A stretch of DNA of 64,000 nt from Pseudoclavibacter terrae (GTDB lineage: Bacteria > Actinomycetota > Actinomycetes > Actinomycetales > Microbacteriaceae): assembly GCF_008831075.1 (NCBI RefSeq), contig NZ_WBJX01000003.1, positions 248,001 to 312,000 on the forward strand. Reading direction: 5' to 3'. How positions within the stretch are numbered: the stretch's first letter is position 1; each line of letters opens with the position of its first letter. Below the pieces are notes generated by a model. It did not search any database. It was not told where the DNA came from and saw only the letters and a list, made by a program, of their open reading frames with translations. The position numbers and the translations under genes were made by a program. Below are positions 53,236-64,000 of the stretch, piece after piece.

Positions 53236-54417
53236 GTGCACGTCACGCGTCTGCAGCTGCACGACTTCAGGAACTACGAGTCCGCGGATCTGTCGCTCGG
53301 CCCCGGCGCTCACCTGTTCGTCGGGTCGAACGGCCAGGGCAAGACCAACCTCGTCGAGGCGATCGGCTACCTCGCAACGCTCGGCTCGCACCGAGTCTCC
53401 AGTGACCAGGCGCTCGTGCGCTTCGGCCAGGAGTTCGCCGTCGTCAAGATGGAGCTGGCTCACGAGACCCGCTCGCTGCACCTGGATGTGCAGATCGCGA
53501 GCTCCGGTGCCAACAAGGCGAGGGTCGGCGGCCAGAATGTCAGGTCTCGCGACCTGGCTCGGTACTTCGCGAGCGTGCTCTTCGCGCCGGAAGATCTCAC
53601 GCTCGTGCGTGGTGAACCGGGGGCCCGACGCCGGTTCCTCGATTCCCTGCTCGTTACCCATTCGCCGAAGCTCGGCGGCGTGATCGCCGACTACGAGCGG
53701 GTCCTCCGACAGCGGAACTCCCTGCTTCGGTCGATGCGTGGCCCACGATCATCGGAAGCGATGATCGCGACCTTGGATGTGTGGGACGAGCGGATGCTGG
53801 AGCTCGGCTCCCAGATCATCGCCGAGCGGCTGCTGCTCTGCGATCGGCTGCTTCCGCACCTTGCCGGTTCGTACCAGCGTCTCGTCGGCGCTGACCACCG
53901 GCCGACGCTGTCGATGCGCGTCTCCGCCTTCGGCCACGCTGCCTCCGTCATGGGCGACGCCGATGGCGAGGGCGCGGACGTCGAAGGCGGCGAAGTCACG
54001 ACGGCGGAGATCCGTGAGCGTTTCACCGCGCAGCTCGCCGCGATGCGTCCCCGCGAGATGGAACGAGGCGTGAGCCTCGTCGGTCCCCACCGTGATGACG
54101 CCGTGTTCTGGCTCAACGGTCTGCCGGCGCGAGTCACGGCGAGTCATGGTGAATCCTGGTCGTTTGCGCTTGCACTCAAGCTCGCGGCCGCCGAATTGGT
54201 GCGCAGCGAGTCGCGCGCAGGCGATCCTGTGCTCATCCTCGACGACGTGTTCGCCGAGCTCGATGCGTCACGCCGGTCCCGCCTCGCCGAGGCGATCGGT
54301 GATTTCGAGCAGGTCCTCATCACGGCCGCGGTCCTCGAGGATGTTCCTGAGGGGCTGCGTTCGCAGATCATCCGGATCAGTGCCGGAACGATTCAGACGG
54401 GCGACGTCGATGAGTGA
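53236..54417 (+). CDS. recF: DNA replication and repair protein RecF
   Basis: The 393-residue ATPase loads RecA at gapped DNA. It has Walker A GSNGQGKTN at 30-38, SMC-like signature VSLVGPHRDD and Walker B ILDDVFAELDASRR. The start is GTG at 53236. The end overlaps the DUF721 gene by eight bases. Confidence 0.97.
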   Translation: MHVTRLQLHDFRNYESADLSLGPGAHLFVGSNGQGKTNLVEAIGYLATLGSHRVSSDQALVRFGQEFAVVKMELAHETRSLHLDVQIASSGANKARVGGQNVRSRDLARYFASVLFAPEDLTLVRGEPGARRRFLDSLLVTHSPKLGGVIADYERVLRQRNSLLRSMRGPRSSEAMIATLDVWDERMLELGSQIIAERLLLCDRLLPHLAGSYQRLVGADHRPTLSMRVSAFGHAASVMGDADGEGADVEGGEVTTAEIRERFTAQLAAMRPREMERGVSLVGPHRDDAVFWLNGLPARVTASHGESWSFALALKLAAAELVRSESRAGDPVLILDDVFAELDASRRSRLAEAIGDFEQVLITAAVLEDVPEGLRSQIIRISAGTIQTGDVDE

Positions 54418-54898
54418 GGGCGCTGAGGTGTACGCGCGCTTCAAGGAGGTCTTCGGCGGGAAGACGACGTCGCTTCGCCGGCGCCTTGCAGCGAAGGCGA
54501 AGGATGCGGAGGGCACCGAGCTGTCCGAGCCGTTCGGCTTCGGACGTGATCCCGTCGCCGCTGGATCGGCCCTTGCCGCACTGACCAGGCAATTCGGTTG
54601 GAACGGACCGCTCAAGCAGGCGGAGCTGATGGACGCGTGGCCCGAGATCGTGGGCAAGGAGACGGCGGCGCATTCCACTCCGCTGCACATCGAGGATGGC
54701 GTGCTGCTGGTGCAGTGCGACTCGACTGCGTGGGCGACGCAGCTCCGGGGGATGCAGACGATGCTGCTCACGAACCTCACGGAGAGGTACGCGGAAGCGA
54801 AGGTCGAGCGCATCCGCTTTCTGAACCCGGGTGCCCCCTCGTGGAAACGCGGTCCCAGATCGGTTCCAGGGCGTGGTCCACGCGATACCTACGGTTGA
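54410..54898 (+). CDS. DUF721/DciA-like protein
   Basis: The 162-residue protein has a variable N-terminal half and the DUF721 core: MDAWPEIVGKETAAHSTPLHIEDG (in pieces) and LLVQCDSTAWATQLRGM. DciA proteins load or stimulate the replicative helicase in bacteria without DnaC, which fits its place beside recF and gyrB and the separate dnaB. The ATG overlaps recF. The helicase-loader role is known for relatives, not shown here. Confidence 0.85.
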   Translation: MSEGAEVYARFKEVFGGKTTSLRRRLAAKAKDAEGTELSEPFGFGRDPVAAGSALAALTRQFGWNGPLKQAELMDAWPEIVGKETAAHSTPLHIEDGVLLVQCDSTAWATQLRGMQTMLLTNLTERYAEAKVERIRFLNPGAPSWKRGPRSVPGRGPRDTYG

Positions 54899-54976
54899 CA
54901 AGGCAAATACGGTACGTCCCCTCGTTTTCGTCGCTTCACGCTCCATTTTCGGGCCTCGAGTCGTGTTCCTTGGTAG

Positions 54977-57268
<2,292 letters not shown>

Positions 57269-57285
57269 GGCACACAGGCACATCT

Positions 57286-59952
57286 ATGGCTGAAGAACGC
57301 GTCACAACCACCAACGCCGACGGCGAAGACCGCATCGGGCAGGTCGACCTGCAGCTCGAGATGCAGCGCTCGTACCTCGACTACGCGATGAGCGTCATCG
57401 TCGGTCGAGCGCTCCCCGAGGTGCGCGACGGGCTCAAGCCCGTGCACCGCCGTGTCATCTACGCGATGTACGACGGCGGCTACCGGCCCGACAAGGCATT
57501 CTCGAAGTGCGCCCGCGTCGTCGGAGACGTCATGGGGCAGTTCCACCCGCACGGCGACTCGGCGATCTACGACGCCCTCGTCCGCCTCGTCCAGCCGTGG
57601 TCGCTGCGCTACCCGCTCGCCCTCGGCCAGGGGAACTTCGGCTCCGCCGGCAACGACGGTGCCGCCGCGCCCCGATACACCGAGACCAAGATGGCGCCGC
57701 TCGCGCTCGAGATGGTCAGGGACATCGACGAGGACACCGTCGACTTCCAGGACAACTACGACGGCCGCACGCGCGAGCCAGCCGTGCTGCCCGCCCGCTT
57801 CCCGAACCTCCTGGTCAACGGCTCCGTCGGCATCGCCGTCGGCATGGCCACGAACATCCCCCCGCACAACCTCCGCGAGGTCGCGGCTGGTGCGCTGTGG
57901 CACCTCGAGCACCCGGATGCGACCCGCGAGGAGCTCATGGACGCGCTCATGGAGCGCATCCACGGCCCTGACTTCCCCACCGGCGCCCAGATCCTCGGCA
58001 CCAAGGGGATCCAGGAGGCGTACCGCACCGGTCGCGGCTCCATCACGATGCGCGCTGTCGTCGCGATCGAGGAGATCCACGGCCGCACGTGCCTCGTCAT
58101 CACGGAGCTGCCCTACCAGGTCAACCCCGACAATCTTGCGCTGAAGGTCGCCGAGCTCGTCAAGGACCAGCGCCTCACCGGCATCGCCGACATCCGCGAC
58201 GAGTCCTCCGGCCGAACCGGTCAGCGCCTCGTCATCGTGCTCAAGCGCGACGCCGTCGCGAAGGTCGTGCTCAACAACCTCTACAAGCACACGCAGCTGC
58301 AGGAGAACTTCGGCGCGAACATGCTCGCGATCGTCGACGGCGTTCCCCGCACGCTCGCGATCGACGGCTTCATCACGGCGTGGGTGCAGCACCAGGTCGA
58401 GGTCATCGTGCGCCGCACGAAGTTCCGCCTCAAGAAGGCGGAAGACGAGGTTCACATCCTCCGCGGCTACCTCAAAGCGCTCGACATGCTCGACGAGGTC
58501 ATCGCGCTCATCCGCCGGTCGCCGACCGTCGAAGAGGCCCGCACGGGACTCATGGAGCTGCTCGACGTCGACGAGCTGCAGGCCAGCGCCATCCTGAACC
58601 TCCAGCTGCGCCGCCTCGCAGCGCTCGAGCGCCAGAAGATCATGGAAGACGCAGCGCGTCTCGAAGCGATGATCGCCGAGTACAAGGAGATCCTCGCCGA
58701 CCCCGTGCGCCAGCGCACGATCATCGCGGACGAGCTGCAGGAAGTCGTCGACAAGTTCGGCGACGATCGACGCACCGAGATCCTGCGAGGCTCCGGCGGC
58801 GACATGACCGACGAGGACCTCATCCCCGAAGAGGAGATGGTGGTCACCGTCACGCGCGGCGGCTACATCAAGCGCACGCGCAGCGACAACTACCGTTCAC
58901 AGCACCGGGGCGGCAAGGGCATCAAGGGCGCCCAGCTCCGGGCGGACGACGTGGTCGAGCAGTTCTTCGTCACGACGACCCACCACTGGCTGCTCTTCTT
59001 CACGAACCTGGGCCGCGTGTACCGGGCCAAGGCGTACGAGCTCATCGAGGCTGGCCGGGATGCGAAGGGGCAGCACATCGCGAACCTGCTGCCGCTGCAG
59101 CCCGACGAGAAGGTCGCGCAGATCCTCGACATCAGCGACTACCGCCAGGCGCAGTACCTCGTGCTGGCCACCCGCGAGGGACTCGTCAAGAAGACGGCGC
59201 TCACCGAGTACGACACGAACCGCCAGGCCGGCATCATCGCGGTCAACCTGCGCGAGGGCGACGAGCTCGTCTCGGCGATGCTCGCCGACGAGTCCGACCA
59301 CGTGTTCTGCGTCTCCCACCTGGGAATGTCGCTTCGCTTCGAGGCGAACGACGAGGCGCTCCGGCCCATGGGCCGCTCCACCTCCGGGGTGAAGGGCATG
59401 TCGTTCCGCGACGGCGACTACCTGCTCACCGCAGCGGTCACCTCGAGTGATGACGTCTACGTGTTCATCGTCACGGAGGGTGGATACGCGAAGCGCACGT
59501 CGGTCTCGCAGTACCGCATCCAGAAGCGCGGCGGCCTCGGCATCAAGGTCGCGAAGCTGAACGAGGAACGCGGCGGGCTCGCCGGCGCGCTGCTCGTCCA
59601 CGACGCCGAAGAGGTGCTGGTCATCCTCGCCTCCGGCAAGGTCGTGCGTTCCAACGTCGCCGAGGTCTCCGTGACCGGACGCGACTCCATGGGCGTGACC
59701 TTCGCGAGGCTTGACAACAGCGACTACGTGATCGCGATCGCGCAGAACGCCGACCGCGAGCTCGAGAAGGAAGACGAGGCGGGTGAGGACGGCGAATCCG
59801 CCGGCGCCACCGCCTCCGACGACACCGAGGCGGCGACCGAGGCCACCCCTGATGCCTCCGGCGACGAGGAGAGCACGACCGCCGAGAGTGACGAGAGTGA
59901 GACTGTGGCAGACTCGGTCACGTCGTTCGAGCAGGACGAGACCGAAGACTGA
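57286..59952 (+). CDS. gyrA: DNA gyrase subunit A
   Basis: The 888-residue subunit breaks and rejoins DNA. The catalytic Tyr lies in [10 protein letters not shown]. The quinolone region reads [20 protein letters not shown], with Ser and Asp at the positions linked to resistance when changed, so the wild-type pattern. The C-terminal beta-pinwheel carries the GyrA box QHRGGKG. The last 60 residues are an acidic tail rich in Glu, Asp and Thr. It starts 17 bases after gyrB and is surely co-transcribed with it. Confidence 0.98.
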   Translation: MAEERVTTTNADGEDRIGQVDLQLEMQRSYLDYAMSVIVGRALPEVRDGLKPVHRRVIYAMYDGGYRPDKAFSKCARVVGDVMGQFHPHGDSAIYDALVRLVQPWSLRYPLALGQGNFGSAGNDGAAAPRYTETKMAPLALEMVRDIDEDTVDFQDNYDGRTREPAVLPARFPNLLVNGSVGIAVGMATNIPPHNLREVAAGALWHLEHPDATREELMDALMERIHGPDFPTGAQILGTKGIQEAYRTGRGSITMRAVVAIEEIHGRTCLVITELPYQVNPDNLALKVAELVKDQRLTGIADIRDESSGRTGQRLVIVLKRDAVAKVVLNNLYKHTQLQENFGANMLAIVDGVPRTLAIDGFITAWVQHQVEVIVRRTKFRLKKAEDEVHILRGYLKALDMLDEVIALIRRSPTVEEARTGLMELLDVDELQASAILNLQLRRLAALERQKIMEDAARLEAMIAEYKEILADPVRQRTIIADELQEVVDKFGDDRRTEILRGSGGDMTDEDLIPEEEMVVTVTRGGYIKRTRSDNYRSQHRGGKGIKGAQLRADDVVEQFFVTTTHHWLLFFTNLGRVYRAKAYELIEAGRDAKGQHIANLLPLQPDEKVAQILDISDYRQAQYLVLATREGLVKKTALTEYDTNRQAGIIAVNLREGDELVSAMLADESDHVFCVSHLGMSLRFEANDEALRPMGRSTSGVKGMSFRDGDYLLTAAVTSSDDVYVFIVTEGGYAKRTSVSQYRIQKRGGLGIKVAKLNEERGGLAGALLVHDAEEVLVILASGKVVRSNVAEVSVTGRDSMGVTFARLDNSDYVIAIAQNADRELEKEDEAGEDGESAGATASDDTEAATEATPDASGDEESTTAESDESETVADSVTSFEQDETED

Positions 59953-59963
59953 GGTACTGATCT

Positions 59964-60371
59964 ATGACGAGCGTTGCTGACAAGCTGGCCCAGAAGTCCA
60001 GCAAGAAGACTGCGAGCAAGCAGGTGCGCCTCCGTTTGGTGCACATCGACTTCTGGTCTGTCGTGAAGTTCTCCTTCCTGCTGTCGATCTGCTTCGGCAT
60101 CATCACCATCGTTGCCACGTTCCTCATGTGGACGGTCATCGAGAACACGGGTGTGCTGGGGAGCGTCAACAACCTCCTCAACGACGTCTCCGGTTCGGCA
60201 GGTGTCGGAGTCGATGACTTCGTCACACTGCCGCAGCTCATGCTCTTCTCGCTTGTCGTGGCGCTCCTCAACCTCGTCGCGGGCACTGCCCTCGGCGCGG
60301 TCGCGGCGTTCCTGTACAACCTCGCGGTGAAGGTCACGGGAGGCCTCGTGTTCGGTTTCACGAACAGCTAG
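59964..60371 (+). CDS. DUF3566 membrane protein
   Basis: The 135-residue protein has two hydrophobic helices (KFSFLLSICFGIITIVATFLMW and MLFSLVVALLNLVAGTALGAVA, each described by its core) after a basic N-terminus. DUF3566 genes directly follow gyrA in actinobacteria; the mycobacterial homologue (CwsA-neighbouring region, Rv0007 type) has no proven function. It starts 11 bases after gyrA and belongs to that operon. Confidence 0.9.
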   Translation: MTSVADKLAQKSSKKTASKQVRLRLVHIDFWSVVKFSFLLSICFGIITIVATFLMWTVIENTGVLGSVNNLLNDVSGSAGVGVDDFVTLPQLMLFSLVVALLNLVAGTALGAVAAFLYNLAVKVTGGLVFGFTNS

Positions 60372-60425
60372 CGGCTCGATTTCCCCTGCGGTGCACTTTT
60401 CGTGTATGTTGGGGCAGTCGCTTCG

Positions 60426-60499
60426 GGGGCTATAGCTCAGGCGGTTAGAGCGCTTCGCTGATAACGAAGAGGTCCCAGGTTCAAGTCCTGGTAGCCCCA
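60426..60499 (+). tRNA. tRNA-Ile (GAT anticodon)
   Basis: The 74-base cloverleaf has acceptor pairs GGGGCTA/TAGCCCC, D-arm GCTC/GAGC, anticodon arm CTTCG/CGAAG with GAT, and T-arm CCAGG/CCTGG with TTCAAGT. The 3' CCA is not encoded. It lies after the gyrA operon, as in other actinobacteria. Confidence 0.98.
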
Positions 60500-60540
60500 C
60501 GGTTCGACACTGAAGTCTGGTGTCGTTTCCACCCCCGAAC

Positions 60541-60613
60541 GGGGCCTTAGCTCAGTTGGTAGAGCGCCTGCTTTGCAAGCAGGATGTCAGGAGTTCGAAT
60601 CTCCTAGGCTCCA
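60541..60613 (+). tRNA. tRNA-Ala (TGC anticodon)
   Basis: The 73-base cloverleaf has acceptor pairs GGGGCCT/AGGCTCC, D-arm GCTC/GAGC, anticodon TGC in CTTTGCAAG, and T-arm GGAG/CTCC with TTCGAAT. CCA is not encoded. It follows tRNA-Ile by 41 bases. Confidence 0.98.
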
Positions 60614-60623
60614 CGGTGACACA

Positions 60624-60655
60624 GAACCCCGGTCAGAGAAATCTGACCGGGGTTC
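60624..60655 (+). terminator. Terminator after the tRNA pair
   Basis: GAACCCCGGTCAGA at 60624-60637 pairs exactly with 60642-60655 around a GAAA tetraloop, followed by TTCTG. It lies 10 bases past tRNA-Ala. Confidence 0.88.
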
Positions 60656-60804
60656 TTCTGCGTGAGTCGGCCCATCCGGGGGCGGACTTGCGGCCGCTTC
60701 AGGCGAGTCTCGACGACCACAACCCCGCCCTCGGCATCCGGCCTACGCGTATGGGGCCTCGGGCAGGGCGAGCGGTTCGTCCGGGAGATCGCCGAGCGGC
60801 GTCG

Positions 60805-61158
60805 TCATGCGCCCAGGAGGCGTTGCCAGTCGGCCGGCACGCGTTCCCGCGGGCCCGGGACCGTCTGCGACCGTGGGTGGCTGAGCGGCGCGTGCAGCGT
60901 CGGCCCGTCGAACATCGTGACCGTCGCGTAGTCCCAGAACCACACCTCGTCAGGCTCGTAGCTGCAGATGACCTGGTGACCGGTTGCGTGAGCGTGCTTC
61001 GTCGCGTGCGTGTTCAGGGAGTCGTCGCAGCAGCCGATGTGTCCGCAGAACGTGCAGCGACGCAGGTGCAGCCACCAGCTGCCCGACTGCTCGCATTCCA
61101 CACACCCCGGACCGGACGGTGGGACGTCCGGTTTGATGTGCTGATCGACACCCGTCAT
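60805..61158 (-). CDS. ZnF-UBP domain protein
   Basis: The 117-residue protein is nearly all a UBP-type zinc finger: GCVECEQSGSWWLHLRRC, then CTFCGHIGCCDDSLNTHATK and HATGHQVICSYEP. Cysteines and histidines match the metal ligands. In eukaryotes this fold binds free C-terminal Gly-Gly of ubiquitin; in actinobacteria it occurs as small proteins of unknown role. ATG at 61158 has GGGAG seven bases upstream. No neighbours suggest a pathway. Confidence 0.85.
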   Translation of the reverse strand: MTGVDQHIKPDVPPSGPGCVECEQSGSWWLHLRRCTFCGHIGCCDDSLNTHATKHAHATGHQVICSYEPDEVWFWDYATVTMFDGPTLHAPLSHPRSQTVPGPRERVPADWQRLLGA

Positions 61159-61275
61159 CGTCACGCTCCCTCGTTGGACTGCTGCACGTAGGGTCTGCCG
61201 GGGATGTGCCCGAACCGCCCATCTGGGACTCACACTAGGCCGTTGGTCTCGAAACCCCCTCCGATGTCCATACCG

Positions 61276-62121
61276 TCAGCCGACGAAGGCATCGGGAAAC
61301 AGTTCGGCGGCATCCACACCGGGTGAGTAGGCGCCCAGATCGCTCACACCCGCATCCGCGAGCACGTCTTCGCACAGCAGTGTCTCGCCCTGGTACCGGC
61401 CGCGCGGCGCCGTGAGGACGACGTGCGCGGCATCCGCGTACAGCTCTGGAGTCCGACTGCGCCGCATGAGCTCCTCGCCGCCGATGATGTTGGCGACCGC
61501 GGCGGTCTGGATGGTCGTGCGCGGCCAGAGGGTGTTCGCCTCGACTCCCTTCTCGGCGAACTCGGCACCGATGCCCAGCGTCGCGAGCGTCATGCCGTAC
61601 TTCGCCGTCATATACGCGGGGTAGGCGCCGAGCCACCTCGCCGACAGGTTCAGGGGAGGTGAGAGCGACAGGATGCGAGCATCCGCCGACTCCAGCAGGT
61701 GCGGCAGCGCGGCCCGCGACAGCATGAACGTGCCCCGCTGGTTGATCTGATGCATCAGGTCGTAGCGCTTCTCGTCGATGTCGAGCGTCGACCGCAGGTC
61801 GATGGCGCTCGCGTTGTTGACGACGATGTCGATGCCGCCGAACTCGACGACCGCCGTATCGACCGCCCGCTGCAGGTCGGAGTCGTCACGGACGTCGCCC
61901 ACGACCGGCAGAGCGCGCCCACCGGCCTCGCGTACCTCCTCAGCGGCCGTGTAGACCGTGCCGGGCAGCTTCGGATGGGGCTCACCGGTCTTCGCCAGGA
62001 GCACGACGTTCGCGCCATCACGCGCCGCGCGCTTCGCGATCGCGAGTCCGATGCCGCGGCTTCCGCCTGACATGATGATGGTCTTCCCGGCGAGGGAACC
62101 TGTCTGCGTTGACTGGGTCAA
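61276..62121 (-). CDS. Short-chain dehydrogenase/reductase, HSDL2-like
   Basis: The 281-residue NAD(P)-dependent enzyme has cofactor motif SGGSRGIG near residue 18, NNAS, and catalytic YMTAK near 170. The segments LSPPLNLSARW and NTLWPRTTIQTAAV are typical of hydroxysteroid-dehydrogenase-like protein 2. The start is TTG at 62121, with GGAGG seven bases upstream. The substrate is unknown; lipid or sterol metabolism is the usual guess. Confidence 0.88.
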   Translation of the reverse strand: MTQSTQTGSLAGKTIIMSGGSRGIGLAIAKRAARDGANVVLLAKTGEPHPKLPGTVYTAAEEVREAGGRALPVVGDVRDDSDLQRAVDTAVVEFGGIDIVVNNASAIDLRSTLDIDEKRYDLMHQINQRGTFMLSRAALPHLLESADARILSLSPPLNLSARWLGAYPAYMTAKYGMTLATLGIGAEFAEKGVEANTLWPRTTIQTAAVANIIGGEELMRRSRTPELYADAAHVVLTAPRGRYQGETLLCEDVLADAGVSDLGAYSPGVDAAELFPDAFVG

Positions 62122-62214
62122 ATCCGCACCTCCGTGTGCATCGTGGACACGTTCACGCTACCCACGCGCATCCCGAAGCTCATGTGCGTTGTGGCACCGA
62201 GACAACGAGAGCGC

Positions 62215-62253
62215 CGAAATGGTCGCCCCGACCGGATCGGAGCGACCATTTCG
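62215..62253. terminator. Hairpin between the SSS symporter and the dehydrogenase
   Basis: CGAAATGGTCGC at 62215-62226 pairs exactly with GCGACCATTTCG at 62242-62253. It lies 50 bases past the symporter stop. Confidence 0.7.
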
Positions 62254-62302
62254 ACGAACTCGAGCCGGCCTTGGCCGTGCGCGGGCGAGGGCGAGGGAGT
62301 GC

Positions 62303-63934
62303 CTAGTGCTCGACGGCCTCCTCGGCCCCGTACCCGGTGAGCGAGCGCACATCCATCTCGGCGGCGACGCGCGGATCCTCCTTCTTCTGCGGCAGGACGG
62401 ACCCGAGCCACCCGAGCAGGAAGCCGACGGGGATCGAGACGATGCCCGGGTTGTTGAGCGGGAACCAGGCGAAGTCGATCTCCGCCCCGAGCATCGCCGT
62501 CTCGGCACCGGAGACGACCTTCGAGAAGAGGATCAGGACGATGGCCGTCGCGAGGCCCCCGTACATGCTCCACAGCGCGCCACGAGTGGTGAACTTGCGC
62601 CAGTACAGCGAGTAGAGGATCGTCGGCAGGTTCGCGCTGGCGGCGACCGCGAAGGCGAGCGCCACCAGGAAGGCGATGTTCTGGCCCTGCACGCCGATGC
62701 CGCCGACGATGGCGACGACGCCGAGCACGACGACCGTGTACTTGCCGACCTTCACCTCCTGCTCGGGGGTCGCCGTGCCTCGCTTCACGACGCTGTTGTA
62801 GATGTCGTGGGCGAAGGATGCGGCAGCCGTGATGGCGAGGCCGGCGACCACGGCGAGGATGGTCGCGAAGGCCACGGCGGAGATGAAGCCCATGAGGATG
62901 GGCCCCCCAAGCTCGAGAGCGAGTAGCGGCGCGGCGGAGTTCACGCCGCCGGGCGCGTCCTTGATGGCGGGCGCACCGACGAGTGCGGCGGCCCCGTAGC
63001 CGAGGACCAGCGTGAACACGTAGAAGCCGCCGATGAGCCAGATGGCCCACACCACGGACTTTCGGGCCTCCTTGGCGGTGGGCACCGTGTAGAAGCGCAT
63101 CAGCACGTGCGGGAGGCCCGCCGTACCCAGGACGAGGGCGAGGCCGAGCGACACGAAGTCGATGGGGTTCTTGCCGTATTGGAGCCCCGGAGCGAGGATT
63201 GCGGCCGGGTCTTCAGCACCGTCGAGCGCCGCCTTGTCGACGGCCGCCTGTAGGAGCGCGGAGAGGTCGAAGCCGTTGATGACCAGCACCCAGATCGTCA
63301 TCGCCCCGGCGCCGCCGATGAGCAGGAAGGCCTTGATGATCTGCACCCAGGTCGTGCCCTTCATCCCGCCGATGAGGACGTAGATGATCATGAGCACGCC
63401 GACGACGGCGACGACGATCGCGACGCCGATGTCGTCCGTGATGCCGAGCAAGAGCGCGACGAGACCGCCGGCCCCGGCCATCTGGGCGAGGAGGTAGAAG
63501 AAGCAGACCGCGAGCGTCGTGAGGGCCGCCGCGACGCGCACGGGCCGCTGCTTGAGGCGGAACGACAGCACGTCGGCCATCGTGAACTTGCCCGTGTTGC
63601 GCATGAGCTCGGCGACCAGCAGCAGCGCCACCAGCCAGGCGACGAGGAACCCGATCGAATAGAGGAAGCCGTCATATCCATTGACGGCGATGGCACCGAC
63701 GATGCCCAGGAAGGACGCTGCGGAGAGATAGTCGCCGGAGATGGCGAATCCATTCTGCGTCCCCGAGAAGGAGCGACCGCCTGCATAGTAATCGGCCGCG
63801 GTCTTGCTGTTGCGGCTCGCCCTGATGACGATGAAGAGCGTCACGGCGACGAAAGCCGCAAAGATGGCGATATTCAGGACTGGGTCGTTGTCTGCCACCG
63901 CGCTCGCCCGCGGGGCGATGAGCTGAACGCTCAT
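62303..63934 (-). CDS. actP: Sodium:solute symporter, ActP-like cation/acetate symporter
   Basis: The 543-residue membrane protein has about 13 helices and SSS-family motifs: DYYAGGRSFSGTQNGFAISGDYLSAASFLG near residue 48 (read in pieces), GTAGLPHVLMRFYTV and FAVAASANLPTILYSLYWRKFT (part). The pattern fits ActP/MctC, which take up acetate, propionate or pyruvate with Na+ or H+. Its ATG overlaps the stop of the upstream DUF485 gene (ATGA), the usual yjcH-actP arrangement. The symbol is by similarity. Confidence 0.9.
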   Translation of the reverse strand: MSVQLIAPRASAVADNDPVLNIAIFAAFVAVTLFIVIRASRNSKTAADYYAGGRSFSGTQNGFAISGDYLSAASFLGIVGAIAVNGYDGFLYSIGFLVAWLVALLLVAELMRNTGKFTMADVLSFRLKQRPVRVAAALTTLAVCFFYLLAQMAGAGGLVALLLGITDDIGVAIVVAVVGVLMIIYVLIGGMKGTTWVQIIKAFLLIGGAGAMTIWVLVINGFDLSALLQAAVDKAALDGAEDPAAILAPGLQYGKNPIDFVSLGLALVLGTAGLPHVLMRFYTVPTAKEARKSVVWAIWLIGGFYVFTLVLGYGAAALVGAPAIKDAPGGVNSAAPLLALELGGPILMGFISAVAFATILAVVAGLAITAAASFAHDIYNSVVKRGTATPEQEVKVGKYTVVVLGVVAIVGGIGVQGQNIAFLVALAFAVAASANLPTILYSLYWRKFTTRGALWSMYGGLATAIVLILFSKVVSGAETAMLGAEIDFAWFPLNNPGIVSIPVGFLLGWLGSVLPQKKEDPRVAAEMDVRSLTGYGAEEAVEH

Positions 63935-64000
63935 GCCTGGTCCTCCTTCGTGAGCTGGACGCGCAGATCATTCGCGAGCGGGTCGAGTCTCCGGTTGGCG
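63931..64000 (-). CDS. DUF485 (YjcH-like) membrane protein, 5' part outside window
   Basis: Only the last 22 residues are present (ANRRLDPLANDLRVQLTKEDQA), ending in a TGA that overlaps the symporter ATG. DUF485 proteins are small two-helix proteins encoded immediately upstream of actP. The ending NDLRV fits the family, and the call rests mainly on context. Confidence 0.65.
   Translation of the reverse strand, partial: ANRRLDPLANDLRVQLTKEDQA

Noticed and set aside
54895-54900. TTGACA as a gyrB -35 box
   Set aside because: No -10-like sequence lies at the right spacing; the gyrB promoter could not be placed with confidence.

Overview
The window comes from a high-G+C actinobacterium and covers the chromosomal replication origin and its flanks. 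Gene order, protein sequences (GTG/TTG starts, a DUF3566 protein after gyrA, a DUF6049-MurJ pair, a DnaB beginning VSIAHLG, a MptB-like mannosyltransferase) and G/C-ending codons fit the family Microbacteriaceae. That placement is inference from protein familiarity; no search was run.

Left arm (1-20.2 kb) is ordinary accessory and housekeeping sequence. It holds a LysR regulator cut by the window edge, an alpha/beta hydrolase, a SUMF1-fold protein without the catalytic cysteines, and a small membrane protein divergent from a DesK/DesR-like two-component system. Then come a LysR regulator divergent from an EamA-type exporter, a tyrosine phosphatase, a PadR-DUF1048-DrrA/DrrB-like ABC operon, a second PadR with an AarF/UbiB-type kinase, a YdeI-like protein, a receiver-thioredoxin-reductase-like fusion, a NhaA-DsbA fusion and a NhaC-type antiporter.

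Central block (20.2-40.1 kb) is the conserved origin-proximal set: dnaB, a GT-C mannosyltransferase, rplI-rpsR-ssb-rpsF, a Tyr/Gly/Ser-rich protein with an MmpS-like domain, cca, a DUF6049 protein, murJ, trxB, trxA, ybaK, an aminotransferase, a Ddl-like ATP-grasp protein, parB and parA.

Between parA and rsmG (40.1-46.4 kb) lies about 6.3 kb with no credible gene. It carries 14 sites matching the ParB-binding palindrome GTTTCACGTGAAAC: seven perfect, five with the same single change, two with two changes. It also holds simple tandem repeats. I read it as an expanded, gene-free centromere beside the genes for its own binding proteins; this is the most unusual thing in the window.

Right arm (46.4-64 kb): rsmG, jag, yidC, yidD, rnpA and rpmH run leftward; dnaA, dnaN, recF, a DUF721/DciA-like gene, gyrB, gyrA, a DUF3566 gene, tRNA-Ile and tRNA-Ala run rightward. 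oriC lies between dnaA and dnaN, with perfect DnaA boxes and an AT-rich stretch. More DnaA boxes lie upstream of dnaA, rsmG and dnaB. The window ends with a ZnF-UBP protein, an HSDL2-like dehydrogenase, an acetate-symporter-like gene and the 3' end of a DUF485 gene.

Replication start (dnaA, dnaN, dnaB, gyrase, ssb) and origin segregation (parA, parB, parS array) are thus all encoded within about 40 kb around oriC.
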